This document shows, piece by piece, positions 43,109 to 52,392 of a DNA stretch of 64,000 nt. How positions within the stretch are numbered: position 1 is the first letter of the stretch; every line of letters begins with the position of its first letter. Source of the DNA: Blastopirellula sediminis (GTDB taxonomy: Bacteria; Planctomycetota; Planctomycetia; Pirellulales; Pirellulaceae); contig NZ_JAJKFT010000010.1 in assembly GCF_020966755.1 (NCBI RefSeq), positions 2,754,720 through 2,818,719 on the forward strand, in the 5' to 3' direction. The notes below the pieces were generated by a model. That model was not told the DNA's origin. It searched no databases and saw only the letters and a list, made by a program, of their open reading frames with translations. Made by a program: the position numbers and the translations under genes.

Positions 43109-43795
43109 ATGTTTACTCGTTTTCTCTCCGCCATGCTGTTGGCTGCAATCGTCGCTCCGTTGGCGATGTCGGCCGAATTGAAAGTCGATCCGAATCAAGA
43201 TTGGTACGGCAAGACGCCTGACAACGCGCTGAAGAAACTGGCGCCGGAGTCGGGCTTCATCAATGACGGCGAGCAATTCAAGAAGCTGTGGAACGCCTGG
43301 CGGCCCGACGAAGCGTTGCCGAACGTCGACTTTGACAAGCAGGTCGTCTTGATCGGAATCGTCGACGGTCCAAATCGCGTGATGCTGCGACCTTCGCTCA
43401 AGGAAAACGACATCCAGTTTATCGCCGCCGGAACTCGCATGGCGGGACCTGGATTCGCCTATCGCCTGGTCGCGGTGAACAAGGGAGACGCACAGAGCGT
43501 CAACGGCAAACCGATCACGGCGTCGCAAAGTGGCGAAGGCTCGATCGAAGTGACGGTGATCGGCAAGATCGAGTCCGGCCTGGTCGCCATCGGCGGCGAA
43601 ACGACCGGCACGACGATCACCGCAAGCGGCATCACCTGGGAACTGGAATTGGGGGAGAATGCGGAGTTTCGTAAACTGGCCGAAGAGCTCAGCGGCAAGC
43701 AGGCGAAGGTGGTGGGAAGCCTGGAGCGCCGCAGCGGCGTGGAAGTCAAAGTGCGGTACATCGTGACCGTCGAAAAACTGACCGCGGCGAACTAA
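43109..43795 (+). CDS. Secreted protein of unknown function
   Basis: 228 residues from ATG 43109, with CGAAGGA upstream. Signal peptide MFTRFLSAMLLAAIVAPLAM, cleavage probably after MSA. The mature protein is mostly beta (GFAYRLVAVNKGDAQSVNGK, ITWELELGENAEFRKLAEEL) and ends with VKVRYIVTVEKL, a typical closing strand of a small beta-sandwich. It has no Cys. The first part (QDWYGKTPDNALKKLAPESG, FKKLWNAWRPDEALPNVDFD) also occurs in other planctomycete secreted proteins. No family name is secure. Confidence 0.75.
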   Translation: MFTRFLSAMLLAAIVAPLAMSAELKVDPNQDWYGKTPDNALKKLAPESGFINDGEQFKKLWNAWRPDEALPNVDFDKQVVLIGIVDGPNRVMLRPSLKENDIQFIAAGTRMAGPGFAYRLVAVNKGDAQSVNGKPITASQSGEGSIEVTVIGKIESGLVAIGGETTGTTITASGITWELELGENAEFRKLAEELSGKQAKVVGSLERRSGVEVKVRYIVTVEKLTAAN

Positions 43796-43822
43796 TCGAT
43801 TTCCATTTTTGGCAGGATCGCG

Positions 43823-44299
43823 ATGACTTCTTTTTTCCGTTGGTCGCTGTCGGTGCTTGCTCTAGTGGTGATCGCCGGCAACGTGTGCGGAGCGGAGCCG
43901 GAAGCGGAATCGCTCGATGGTCGCTGGAACGTCACGCGTTTGGTAATCGGCGGTACTGAGCTTCCCGTCAGGACGTCGCCAACCCCGTTCTTCTTTCAGA
44001 TCGACGGGCAGCTTTGGCGTTACACGTTTGAGGTCAGCGGAAAAGAAGTGACGGCCGAATTTCGCGTCACTTTGGATACGACGGTCTCGCCGGTAGCCGT
44101 AGACGCCGTGCAGTTAGGCGGAAGCAACGAAGGGAAAACGCTCCGAGGTATCTGCAGACAGAACGGAGAAACGCTCACGCTCTACCTCCCCGAGAATCCG
44201 ACGATCTCTCGGCCAACCAAATTTGAGCCGAAGCCAGGGGTGTGGCTGCATCTGTTTGAATTACAGCGACTGCCGGGTAGGGACGAAGCAGGGCAATAG
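43823..44299 (+). CDS. Secreted TIGR03067-like protein
   Basis: 158 residues. Signal peptide (MTSFFRWSLSVLALVVIAGN) then LDGRWNVTRLVIGGTELPVR, the opening of the planctomycete-enriched TIGR03067 domain. Other parts of that pattern follow: a Pro-rich turn near PVAVDAVQLGG and GICRQNGETLTLYLPENPTI, RPTKFEPKPG. The domain is small, beta-rich and secreted; its role is unknown. It lies 28 bases after the previous secreted protein and has a good ribosome binding site (GCAGGATCG), so both may be one unit. Confidence 0.78.
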   Translation: MTSFFRWSLSVLALVVIAGNVCGAEPEAESLDGRWNVTRLVIGGTELPVRTSPTPFFFQIDGQLWRYTFEVSGKEVTAEFRVTLDTTVSPVAVDAVQLGGSNEGKTLRGICRQNGETLTLYLPENPTISRPTKFEPKPGVWLHLFELQRLPGRDEAGQ

Positions 44300-44330
44300 A
44301 TTTTGGCCCCGTTGAGTGGACCCAAGAAAC

Positions 44331-44366
44331 AAAAAAGGACTTCGCGTCATCGACGCAAGTCCTTAT
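44331..44366 (-). terminator. Intrinsic terminator downstream of tRNA-Ser
   Basis: On the minus strand AAGGACTTGCGTC and GACGCGAAGTCCTT form a stem with a GAT loop, followed by TTTTTTG. Confidence 0.88.
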
Positions 44367-44390
44367 CTCTTAGGTCTTTTCGGCCTGAAG

Positions 44391-44472
44391 CGGAGGGCAA
44401 GGGAGTCGAACCCTCAACCGGTTGCCCGGCGCCTGATTTCGAGTCAGGTTGCTAACCATTCGCGTACCCTCC
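44391..44472 (-). tRNA. tRNA-Ser(CGA)
   Basis: The minus strand reads GGAGGGTACGCGAATGGTTA at the 5' end, an anticodon stem-loop CCTGA-CTCGAAA-TCAGG with anticodon CGA, a long variable arm with a CCGG-GCAA-CCGG helix, and the T arm GGGTTCGACTCCC, ending GCCCTCC and discriminator G. The acceptor stem pairs over seven positions with one wobble. The long variable arm identifies a class II tRNA; CGA reads serine UCG. The 3' CCA is not encoded, so it must be added after transcription. Confidence 0.96.
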
Positions 44473-44905
44473 AGGGGAAGTCCCTTAGTTTAACGTTGGA
44501 CGCTTTATAGACAAGTCCGCCCCCGCGATGGTTCGTCAGGGAAATTCCTGCGGCGGCGTCTCATCTTGAAACAGTCGCGGGTCGCGTCTCAGCATGAAGC
44601 GCGCGTTGCGGGAATTCCCGCTCAATTCTGCTGTGCGATTCTGAACTGGAAGTGCGCCGCTTGAGAAGGCTAGCAACTGCCGTTTTTGGACAAAGTTGGC
44701 AGGCCAGAAACCAGGGTGGCGGGGAGCCTGTCGGCGGCACTCCGCAGCTTCGTGAGGGAATTCGCCGAAAAGTGACCAAAAATGAGAAAATTGTCCTTTG
44801 GGGAGGCTTTTCCCCTGTTTGGTTTGCCGTTTGCTTCTACAACCCTATCGCTCAGGCAAGGTAAATGGATTTCCCCTCGATTTTTCCCCCTAGGAGCTTA
44901 AGCAT
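44473..44905. other. Intergenic region, tRNA-Ser / csrA (divergent)
   Basis: About 430 bases. The csrA ribosome binding site (AGGAGCTTAAGCAT) closes it. The AT-rich part near 44770-44815 could hold the csrA promoter. Frames in this stretch look non-coding. The promoter of the tRNA must lie close to 44473 on the minus strand. Confidence 0.5.
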
Positions 44906-45139
44906 ATGTTGGTTCTGACACGCAAACCTGGCGAAACCATCCGCATCGGCGATGACATTGTGATCACCATCAGCCAGTTGAAGGGTGGCCGCGTTCGCGT
45001 CGGTATTGATGCGCCGCCTGAGATGGGGATTCGCCGCGGCGAATTGGCAGCGTCGAGCGACAAGGGTTCGTCCCTGCCGGCCGCGATTCCGTTCTATTCG
45101 CACGCAGGGTCGCACGGCGAAAAGTCATACGTCGGTTAA
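44906..45139 (+). CDS. csrA: Carbon storage regulator CsrA
   Basis: 77 residues. MLVLTRKPGETIRIGDDIVI is the CsrA start and GGRVRVGIDAPPEMGIRRGE the second conserved block, with Arg44 in the RNA-binding surface (V.R.E region). CsrA homodimers bind GGA-containing hairpins in mRNA leaders and change translation or stability. The C-terminal 25 residues (SSDKGSSLPAAIPFYSHAGS) are longer than in E. coli CsrA but usual in planctomycetes. An ideal AGGAG lies nine bases before the ATG. Possible targets in the window include the pilin leaders, but this is not shown. Confidence 0.95.
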   Translation: MLVLTRKPGETIRIGDDIVITISQLKGGRVRVGIDAPPEMGIRRGELAASSDKGSSLPAAIPFYSHAGSHGEKSYVG

Positions 45140-45351
45140 GTTCAACGCCCTTGGCCGATGCATTAGACCGCGCTGGATCACCATGCCGGGTGGTGGGACG
45201 CGCATCGTGCGCATTGTGCCGCTTGTAGCCGATAATCTCGCTTTAAGTCCTTCTCTAGAAAACCTTTGTCTCTGCTAGCAGCCCGTCGATAACTATCCCT
45301 GTCGCCAAGAGCGATCGGTCCAAACGACGAGACACCAGCGGAGCAGGGATT

Positions 45352-45684
45352 ATGGCAAAGAAGGATACTTACCGAATTGTGACCCGCGGACAAAACGGTC
45401 AACTGCGGATCAAAGATTACGATACCGCCGAACCTCTGCTGAAAATGCACATTCAAGTCGGCGTCGAAGATTGCAGCACTGATCTCGGTCTGCGCGGCAT
45501 GCCGATCTTCCGCGGGCTGATCGGCCCGATGCCGGAAGGCAAAAACGTGATTCGCTACGAATCGCCTGACGTTTTTGAATCGCTCACCAAAGAGTGGAGC
45601 ACGACCAAGACCAAGCGTCGTCGGCGCACCGCTCGTCCGGATGGTCTGTCCGCTGACGCCTCGAGCGACGACGCGATGGCGTAA
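45352..45684 (+). CDS. Small conserved basic protein of unknown function
   Basis: 110 residues with a GCAGGGATT ribosome binding site. Soluble: TYRIVTRGQNGQLRIKDYDT, VGVEDCSTDLGLRGMPIFRG, then a basic tail (TKTKRRRRTARPDG) and a short acidic end. There are one or two Cys and no membrane helix. The basic tail could bind nucleic acid. No family recognised. It is about 210 bases after csrA and might share its transcript. Confidence 0.65.
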   Translation: MAKKDTYRIVTRGQNGQLRIKDYDTAEPLLKMHIQVGVEDCSTDLGLRGMPIFRGLIGPMPEGKNVIRYESPDVFESLTKEWSTTKTKRRRRTARPDGLSADASSDDAMA

Positions 45685-45878
45685 CGCTCGCTTTCTACCC
45701 GTATACCTCCCTGCGACTTTGGCGGGACCTGTTGCCGCAAAAGTCGCCGATGTGAGCCGAATGCCGGGGAGTCGAGAGGCGCTTTGTCGAACGCGCGACT
45801 GGGCGCCGAATGACTACTACCCCGAGCCTCTCCACTCTCCGGCCGGCTTGCGTTGCCGTTTCCTGCTGACGAAACGGC

Positions 45879-46403
45879 CTATTCCAGCTCTCCGCCGCTC
45901 TGCTGCTCTTCGATATGGCGGAAGAAGACGATCTTTGAGAGCTCGTACTGCGCTCCATCGACGCCTGACATCGCTAGGCGTCGTTTCAGCTGCGCATATC
46001 GTTCGGTCGAGCCGCCGCAGTGCGAAATCGCGGTGCGAAACTGAATCGCGCGTCGCCAGAAATCGTCGTCGACCGGAGTCAGCAACAAGCGATAGGCAGG
46101 CGTGCTGCCGGCACGCGGGCGACGGTATTCGGCCAGAACTCCTTCTTCCGCTAGCTGGCTGTCGACGGCCGTGAAGCGAAGGCCTTCGATGTAGGGAGCG
46201 ACCAGGGCTAGTTTTTCGGCATTCTCAACGCCGACCAGCAGATCGACCACGCCGTCGCGGGCCGGAGCCATGGGAATTGCGGTGCCGCCGACATGCTCGA
46301 CCTCGGAGATCAGCCCTTCGGCCGCAAACCGCAAGCTCGATTTCATCTGCTCAAAAGCTTGCGGCCAGCGGGGGTCATAGGCGTACAAGACAAGTTGGCT
46401 CAC
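45879..46403 (-). CDS. GrpB family protein (UPF0157, nucleotidyltransferase fold)
   Basis: 174 residues from GTG 46403; GAGGAG lies eight bases upstream, and an ATG at 46589 would add 62 residues that look non-coding. LVLYAYDPRWPQAFEQMKSS, then ISEVEHVGGTAIPMAPARDG and VVDLLVGVENAEKLALVAPY fit the GrpB/UPF0157 family, which has a minimal nucleotidyltransferase fold but no known substrate. Family members often sit beside CoaE domains; here it stands alone and is divergent from the gene at 46569. Confidence 0.83.
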   Translation of the reverse strand: MSQLVLYAYDPRWPQAFEQMKSSLRFAAEGLISEVEHVGGTAIPMAPARDGVVDLLVGVENAEKLALVAPYIEGLRFTAVDSQLAEEGVLAEYRRPRAGSTPAYRLLLTPVDDDFWRRAIQFRTAISHCGGSTERYAQLKRRLAMSGVDGAQYELSKIVFFRHIEEQQSGGELE

Positions 46404-46568
46404 AGCGAACGCTCCTCGGTCAGTGCTAGCGGCATGCGGCAATTGCGATTCGATTCGCTCGATTGTCGCCCCAATCACTCTAGTCGTAAAAGGGAGTGCT
46501 GGCCTATAATCCGCGACCAGTATCTCACCATTGCTAGGATGGCATTTTAACTGAAAATCGACCAGCAG

Positions 46569-49500
46569 ATGGCGTTTTCTCCCGGACAAGGAGGTCCGAC
46601 GGCGAGACGTGCGCGGCGTTGCGGTACGCGTCTTGTCTGTCTCTATGCGCCGATTCTTTTGGCCTGGTCGCTGCTATGCGCAGGAAATTTCGCCGCCGCT
46701 CAGAATCCCAGCCAACCCGTTCAGCTTGATTTGCGGGTCGCTTGGGGGGGAGGACCGGTTCAGCGGTGGAACGGCGACGTTCGCGTTTCCGATGGGAAGA
46801 TCGTGCTGAAACGTTTGCTCGGCATGGAAGCGGATGAGGCTCGATCCGTTCGCCAGGTCGAAAGCGGACTGGCGATCGAACATCGTACCGAACGCGCCTA
46901 CGACGGCTTTGACCTTACCGTCATCGCGCCGCTAACGGCGCAGCTGCAAATTCACATCTATCCCCAATCGAGCGACGGCAAGTCGGAAGCGATCGTCGTG
47001 CCGCTGCAGATGCTGGTCGATCGCTCGCATAGCGCCGCGCTTGACGATCAAGGAACGCAACTGCTGATTCGCCGTACGCCGGGGGATGCGCTCCAGCCGG
47101 TTTTCGATCGGTCGAGCCTGGTCTTCGCACCGGGCGAAACTTTCTCGGTCCGCTACCAGGCGGTGCAGCCGCAATTGCCGCTTGGCGCTAAGTTACGGTT
47201 CGAGTTGAAACTGAGTCATGCCAGGAAGACTGACGCCATCTGGTCGCAAAGCGAAGCGGTCGTCGCCGATCGGAGCGGTGGAGTCGACTTGCCGACCACC
47301 TTCCCCGTCCCGCTGCCGAAAGAAGAAGGGGTTTACGAACTGACGGCGACGCTGGTCGAAGATCGACTGGCCAACCTTGTCTTTTCGGCGAAGCCGCTTC
47401 TCGAGCGGAAAGTGCAACTGGTCGTTATCGATCCGCTGAAGCCGGCGGAGTCGGAAGATGGACCGCTTCGTTCGGTTGTCGACATCGATCCGGCGAGTCC
47501 CGGTTGGTGGCAACGACTATCGCGACTTTCGCAATACAATCCATGGCGTCGCCAACGGCCGACCGAGCTGTTCAATCAGCCTCCGTCGACGCGGACCCAT
47601 CTCGATCGGAAATGGACCGAACTGACGGTCGACGGTTGGCATGCGTTTCCGCTGGCGATCGAACATGTCGGCCAGCCGCACATCCTCGAAATCGAATACC
47701 CGAGCGACATTCCTCAGAGTTTGGGGATCAGCGTCATTGAGCCGAACGCCGCTGGCTCGATTTCGCCGATCGGCGTCGACGCAGGACTGGAGAATCGCGG
47801 CCTGGTTGGCGGCGAGACCGGCGAAGTGAAAACGCATCGGCTCGTCTTCTGGCCGAAGAGCGCCACGCCGCTGTTGGTGCTGACCAATCGTCGCGAAGAA
47901 GGAGCGGCGGTCTTCGGACGGATCCGCGTATTGGCGGGGCAAGCGGCGATTGCGCCGGCGACCGCCCAGCCGCTGGTCGACGGCCGTTTGGCGATCGCTC
48001 ACTACGAGAAGCCCCTCTTCGGCAATACCTTCTCGGCGACGCAAGACGTGAACCCGGTATCGCAGCGCAGTCTCGACGATTGGATCACCTTCTACGAAGG
48101 AGGGGATCGCCTGGTGAAGTATCTGCAACACGCAGGCTACAACGGCGCGTCGATCTCGGTCCTCAGCGAAGGTTCCGCTCTGTTCCCCAGCCCCTGGATC
48201 CGCACGAATCCCAAGTATGACAAAGGGGTCTACTTTTTGGATGGGCGCGACCCGGTTCAAAAAGATGTGCTCGAAATGCTGCTGCGGCAATTTGATCGAG
48301 CAGGCCTAACCTTGTTCCCGGCGATCGAATTCAATGCGCCGCTGGAATCGCTGGAACAAATACGCGAGACCTACGGCGATAATCGACTCGACCTGGTCGA
48401 CGAACAAGGTCGGACGGCGCTCGACGTCAGCAGCGCCGGAGGGCAGGGCGCCTATTACAATCCGCTCCGCAGCGAAGTTCGTGCTGCGATGGCGCAGGTC
48501 GTGCATGATCTGGTCGAGCGTTACGGCCATCACCCGTCGTTCGGCGGCGTGACGTTGCAATTGAACGCCAACGGCTACGCACAACTGCCGGGCGCCAAGT
48601 GGGGCATGGATCGCGAAACGGTGGCGCGGTTTCTGCATGAGACCCGGATCGCCAATTCGATCGAAGAACTGGGGCCACGCCCCTCGACGGCGATTCTGGG
48701 ACAACATCGACAAGCGTGGCTCGCCTGGCGTGCGGAACAGCTGACGCAATTTTATGAGGAAGCGGCGCAACTGGTTCGTCGCAAGAAGCCGACCGGGCTA
48801 TTGATGCTCGATACCGCCGGCGCTTTCCGCGGCTACGACTGGAACGATCGCCTGGCGCCGACGTTGCCGCGCAACATGACGCTCGATGCGGCCCTGCTCG
48901 AAGCGGGCGTCAGCCGACAACAACTGCAGGCCAGCGACGCGATCGCTCTGCTGCGAACCGGCTACGTTCGCCCGGAAGGGGAGCCTGCGAACCTGGGGGC
49001 GTACGAGATGATCAACGCGTCGCAGGAAGAAGCGGCCTACAGTCAACATGCGAATCGCGGCGTGCTCGAATTCCACGTTCCGGCGACGATGCGTCTGACG
49101 AAATTGGATGAGGCGAATCCGTTTGGGGGCGCCGACAACTATTCGTGGATCGCGGCCGAATTCGTCGGCGTCGGTCGCCAGGCGCGGCGTCCGCTGATCG
49201 AAGCGCTGGTCGACGTCGATGCGGCTCTTTTGCTACGCGGTGGCTGGACGGTTCCGCTGGGAGAAGAAGAGGTCGTGCGCGATCTGCTACAGACGATCAC
49301 CGCTTTGCCGCGCGATCGATTTGACGACATCGTCTGGTCGAAGCCGAGCCCGGTCCAACCGGTGGTCGCGCGCCGCGTGGTGAAAAATGGCACGACCTAC
49401 TGCTACTTCGCCAATGCGTCGCCGTGGCCGATCACGTTGAACATGACGGTCCGCCACGCGGCGGCAGCTGCGGCGACTCCGCTCGGTAAGGCGGCGGTCG

Positions 49501-50450
49501 AAAATGTGGAGCTGACGGCCGGAGACGCCGCCTGGTCGTTGACGCTGCCGGCCTATGGACTGGAAGCGTTCGCGATCAATTCGCCCGCTACGACGTTTGA
49601 GTCGGCGGAAGTGTTGTTGCCGTCGGCGATGTTGGCGGCGATTGATCAAAGCAACAAAGAATTCTCGCTGCGGCTGAGAAGCTTGCGGAGCGTTCCGCCG
49701 CTGACCGTGCTGAAGAACCCAGGCTTCGAATCGCCGCAGCAAGGGGAAGGACTTACCGGCTGGACCTTCAACTCGGCGAAGGACGCCAAGATTTCGCTCG
49801 ATACCGACAATCCGCCGAACGGCGTCAACTCGCTGAAGATGGAAAGTTCCGGCGGAGTCGCGTGGATTCGAAGCGAACCGATTCCACGTCCTGCCACAGG
49901 GCGTCTCTTCGTACGAGCGCAGATTCGCAGCAACCGGGCGCAGTTGTCGCCGCCGCTGCGGATTTCGGTAGACGGCGACGTGAACGGCGAAGACTATTAC
50001 CAACCATTGTCGCTGGGCGCCGGACCAAACCCGGCCGTCGAGCCGAACTGGCGGATCTTCGAGCATGGCGTTTACGACCTGCCGGCCAATCTGGATGATC
50101 TGAAGATTGGGTTCGACTTGATGGGCGCAGGCGACGTGTCGATCGACGAAGTCCAGGTCTTCGACGTCGGGTTCAGCGAAGGGGAGAAGCGAGAACTGCA
50201 AAAGCTACGGACCCTCTCTGACGGCAAGTATCATCAGGGACAGTTCGCCGACTGCTACCGGATCCTCGACAGCTATTGGGTCCGTTTCCTTCAGCAACGC
50301 GTCCCGATCGCGCCGGAGCTGACGCAACAGCCGAAGGGAGTCGAACGGACGGCGACGCTCCCCGATCGTCCGGCGCCGACGACCGAGCCGAAAGAAGAGT
50401 CGCGGTTCGAGTGGCTCCGCAAATACACCCCGCGCTTCCCGCGGTTCTAA
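46569..50450 (+). CDS. Very large secreted protein with a glycoside hydrolase-like region
   Basis: 1293 residues with a signal peptide (about 15-45, VCLYAPILLAWSLLCAGNFA). The N-terminal 450 residues are beta-rich. The middle, about 510-750, looks like a TIM-barrel: YLQHAGYNGASISVLSEGSA, FDRAGLTLFPAIEFNAPLES, RYGHHPSFGGVTLQLNANGY and GLLMLDTAGA, the pattern of family-10-like or DUF4434/DUF187-type glycosidases. No certain catalytic Glu pair can be named. A C-terminal carbohydrate-binding-like module (ILKNPGFESPQQGEGLTGWT, RLFVRAQIRS) occupies about 1035-1185. It ends with a basic segment. Probably degrades or modifies a polysaccharide. Confidence 0.85.
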   Translation: MAFSPGQGGPTARRARRCGTRLVCLYAPILLAWSLLCAGNFAAAQNPSQPVQLDLRVAWGGGPVQRWNGDVRVSDGKIVLKRLLGMEADEARSVRQVESGLAIEHRTERAYDGFDLTVIAPLTAQLQIHIYPQSSDGKSEAIVVPLQMLVDRSHSAALDDQGTQLLIRRTPGDALQPVFDRSSLVFAPGETFSVRYQAVQPQLPLGAKLRFELKLSHARKTDAIWSQSEAVVADRSGGVDLPTTFPVPLPKEEGVYELTATLVEDRLANLVFSAKPLLERKVQLVVIDPLKPAESEDGPLRSVVDIDPASPGWWQRLSRLSQYNPWRRQRPTELFNQPPSTRTHLDRKWTELTVDGWHAFPLAIEHVGQPHILEIEYPSDIPQSLGISVIEPNAAGSISPIGVDAGLENRGLVGGETGEVKTHRLVFWPKSATPLLVLTNRREEGAAVFGRIRVLAGQAAIAPATAQPLVDGRLAIAHYEKPLFGNTFSATQDVNPVSQRSLDDWITFYEGGDRLVKYLQHAGYNGASISVLSEGSALFPSPWIRTNPKYDKGVYFLDGRDPVQKDVLEMLLRQFDRAGLTLFPAIEFNAPLESLEQIRETYGDNRLDLVDEQGRTALDVSSAGGQGAYYNPLRSEVRAAMAQVVHDLVERYGHHPSFGGVTLQLNANGYAQLPGAKWGMDRETVARFLHETRIANSIEELGPRPSTAILGQHRQAWLAWRAEQLTQFYEEAAQLVRRKKPTGLLMLDTAGAFRGYDWNDRLAPTLPRNMTLDAALLEAGVSRQQLQASDAIALLRTGYVRPEGEPANLGAYEMINASQEEAAYSQHANRGVLEFHVPATMRLTKLDEANPFGGADNYSWIAAEFVGVGRQARRPLIEALVDVDAALLLRGGWTVPLGEEEVVRDLLQTITALPRDRFDDIVWSKPSPVQPVVARRVVKNGTTYCYFANASPWPITLNMTVRHAAAAAATPLGKAAVENVELTAGDAAWSLTLPAYGLEAFAINSPATTFESAEVLLPSAMLAAIDQSNKEFSLRLRSLRSVPPLTVLKNPGFESPQQGEGLTGWTFNSAKDAKISLDTDNPPNGVNSLKMESSGGVAWIRSEPIPRPATGRLFVRAQIRSNRAQLSPPLRISVDGDVNGEDYYQPLSLGAGPNPAVEPNWRIFEHGVYDLPANLDDLKIGFDLMGAGDVSIDEVQVFDVGFSEGEKRELQKLRTLSDGKYHQGQFADCYRILDSYWVRFLQQRVPIAPELTQQPKGVERTATLPDRPAPTTEPKEESRFEWLRKYTPRFPRF

Positions 50451-50461
50451 TCGACGCCCTA

Positions 50462-50597
50462 CACTAGCCCGCAGCGCAAGCGAGGGAATGTGCTTGCGTA
50501 TTGAAAAAGAAGCTTGTCCCGCTTCTATCTCATTCCGCTACTCGACGCTTTCCAGTGAAGTCCGAACGCATTCCCTCGCTTGCGCTGCGGGCTAGTG
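50462..50597. repeat. REP-like element G/H
   Basis: Forward copy at 50462-50490 and inverse copy at 50567-50597 of the CACTAGCCCGCAGCGCAAGC family, between the convergent 46569 gene and cdsA. The inner 75 bases differ from those of the other elements. Confidence 0.9.
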
Positions 50598-50607
50598 TCG
50601 GAGTTTT

Positions 50608-51633
50608 TTACCCGGCCAGCGTTGTGAAGTAATAGCGGGTAATGTGATAGAAGACCGGCGCGGCGAAGCAGATCGCGTCGATGCGGTCGAGTACGCCGGC
50701 ATGTCCTTCGACCAGCGTGCCGTAGTCGCGGACGCCGCGGTCTCGTTTGATGGCGCTCATCGTCATCGTTCCGGCGGCGCCCATCACGGCGATCACGATC
50801 GACATCAGAGCTGATTGCCACGAGTTAAACGGAGTCGCGCCGGTGAGCGAGAGCGCCGCGCCAATGATCGCCGTGCAACCGGTGCCGGCGAAGAATCCTT
50901 CCCACGTTCGGCTGGCGTTGATCGACGGGGCGATCACGTTGCGGCCGATGAACTTGCCGCAGACGAACTGCAACAGGTCGCTGAGCTGGGCGATCAGGAT
51001 GAAAAAGAAGAGGAGACCGGCGGACGTCGAATAGTCGGAGTTGGTCCACTTCTCGAGGTAGAGCAAAGCCGGGGCGTAACTGAGCGCGTAAACGCAGATG
51101 TAGAGCCCGACCTGAATCTTGGCGACACGCTCCAAAAAGCGTTTGTAGTCGCCCGCGATCGCAATGCGGGCCGAGACGAACAGAAACCCGTAAACCGGGA
51201 TCAAGATCGCGAATAGTTCGTAATAGGCCGAACCCAAACCAACCAGCACGTACTGCGCCGGCGTCAGGACGAAGAAGACCCAGAACAAGGTGCGATGGTC
51301 GCCGAGTCGCGTCGGCGTCAGCGTAATGAATTCCCGCAGCGCCCAAAACGAGATCAGCCCGAACAGGATGACCGTGGCGACCGGCGTTGGAATCAAAAAG
51401 GTGACCGCCAGGATCGCGGTCATCAGCCACCATGCGCGGACGCGATGGATGAAGGCCTGAACGATCGCCGGATTGACGCTCGAGTCGGGCTGACGCTTCA
51501 GCACTTGGCCGGCGGCGGTGGCGATCAACAAGCAGCCGATCACAACTCCCAACAAGACCCCTGTCGGTCCATCGAGGAGATGTCCGCTAGGAGACTGGGC
51601 GAAGAGGGTGAAGATTTGAGAAAGCAAAGTCAT
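50608..51633 (-). CDS. cdsA: Phosphatidate cytidylyltransferase
   Basis: About 341 residues from ATG 51633 (a TTG at 51648 would overlap the acyltransferase stop). It makes CDP-diacylglycerol from phosphatidic acid and CTP in the inner membrane. About eight helices are visible. The CTP-transferase signature region is at the end: DYGTLVEGHAGVLDRIDAIC, with the conserved G-H-x-G-x-x-D-R-x-D. Also RTWEGFFAGTGCTAIIGAAL fits the SRTWEG/G block. It is coupled with the acyltransferase that supplies its substrate. A REP-like element follows the stop codon. Confidence 0.92.
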   Translation of the reverse strand: MTLLSQIFTLFAQSPSGHLLDGPTGVLLGVVIGCLLIATAAGQVLKRQPDSSVNPAIVQAFIHRVRAWWLMTAILAVTFLIPTPVATVILFGLISFWALREFITLTPTRLGDHRTLFWVFFVLTPAQYVLVGLGSAYYELFAILIPVYGFLFVSARIAIAGDYKRFLERVAKIQVGLYICVYALSYAPALLYLEKWTNSDYSTSAGLLFFFILIAQLSDLLQFVCGKFIGRNVIAPSINASRTWEGFFAGTGCTAIIGAALSLTGATPFNSWQSALMSIVIAVMGAAGTMTMSAIKRDRGVRDYGTLVEGHAGVLDRIDAICFAAPVFYHITRYYFTTLAG

Positions 51634-51644
51634 TCCGTGGCCGA

Positions 51645-52298
51645 TCAAATGTCTCGCAATCGCAGCACCGACTGACGCGCACGCGCCAGAAACTCATTCT
51701 TCGTTTCCCCCTCCTCAAGCCAAATCGGAGCGCCGAAAACGACGCGGCTCAAGAGCGGTACCGGCAGGAATTCGCCGCGCGGCAAAATGCGGTTCATATT
51801 GTCCATATAGACCGGAACCAGTTCCAGGTCAGGTCGCTTTTTATTCAGGTAATAGATGCCGCTTTTGAACTCGCGGATTTCGCCGCTGTCGCTGTGCGCT
51901 CGCCCCCCTTCGGGAAAGACGATCAGCGAGTACTTGTCGCCGATCTCCCGAATCATCATGTCGACGGGGCTTTGATGCACTTTGATTTTGTCGCGGTCGA
52001 TCAGCAGAGCGTTCAGCGATTTGGCCAGATGTCGGCGAAACCAGCCCCGCGACCAGTAGTCTTTGGCGGCCGTTGGGCGCGTCACCTTGCGGACGTCCGG
52101 CGGAAGCGAGGACCAGATCACCATCGAGTCGACATGGCTCGTATGATTGGCGAAGTAAACCCGCTGACAGGTGTCCGGCTGGCAGTCGACCCAGCGCACG
52201 CTAGGGCCCGCGAATACCTTCGTTAGAGCTGTTAAAAATGATGCTGTGAGATTCAGGTCCACGGCAATTCTGCGGCGGCGGATCCTTCTGCCGCCCAT
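51645..52298 (-). CDS. 1-acyl-sn-glycerol-3-phosphate acyltransferase (PlsC-like)
   Basis: About 217 residues from ATG 52298. It acylates lysophosphatidic acid. The acyltransferase motifs are intact: VYFANHTSHVDSMVIW (H-x4-D), the middle RDKIKVHQSPVDMMIREIGD and SLIVFPEGGRAHSDSG (block III, E-G-x-R). A further NRILPRGEFLPVPLLSRVVF fits block IV. The N terminus is basic and starts with no clear ribosome binding site; GTG 52262 is an alternative. The stop codon overlaps the possible early start of cdsA, so both genes are translated together. Confidence 0.88.
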   Translation of the reverse strand: MGGRRIRRRRIAVDLNLTASFLTALTKVFAGPSVRWVDCQPDTCQRVYFANHTSHVDSMVIWSSLPPDVRKVTRPTAAKDYWSRGWFRRHLAKSLNALLIDRDKIKVHQSPVDMMIREIGDKYSLIVFPEGGRAHSDSGEIREFKSGIYYLNKKRPDLELVPVYMDNMNRILPRGEFLPVPLLSRVVFGAPIWLEEGETKNEFLARARQSVLRLRDI

Positions 52299-52392
52299 CA
52301 CGATAAGGGAAATGTCGCCGCCTCTATGGTATCGCGCCGCGCTCCCCTGGGATAGTCCGTCGTTAGATTGTAAGGTCTGTAATTGTGGGACC

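Noticed and set aside
41171-43528. 785-residue open frame on the minus strand opposite the large membrane protein
   Set aside because: Arg/His/Gln-rich translation of the antisense strand; the plus-strand gene has clear membrane helices and a ribosome binding site.
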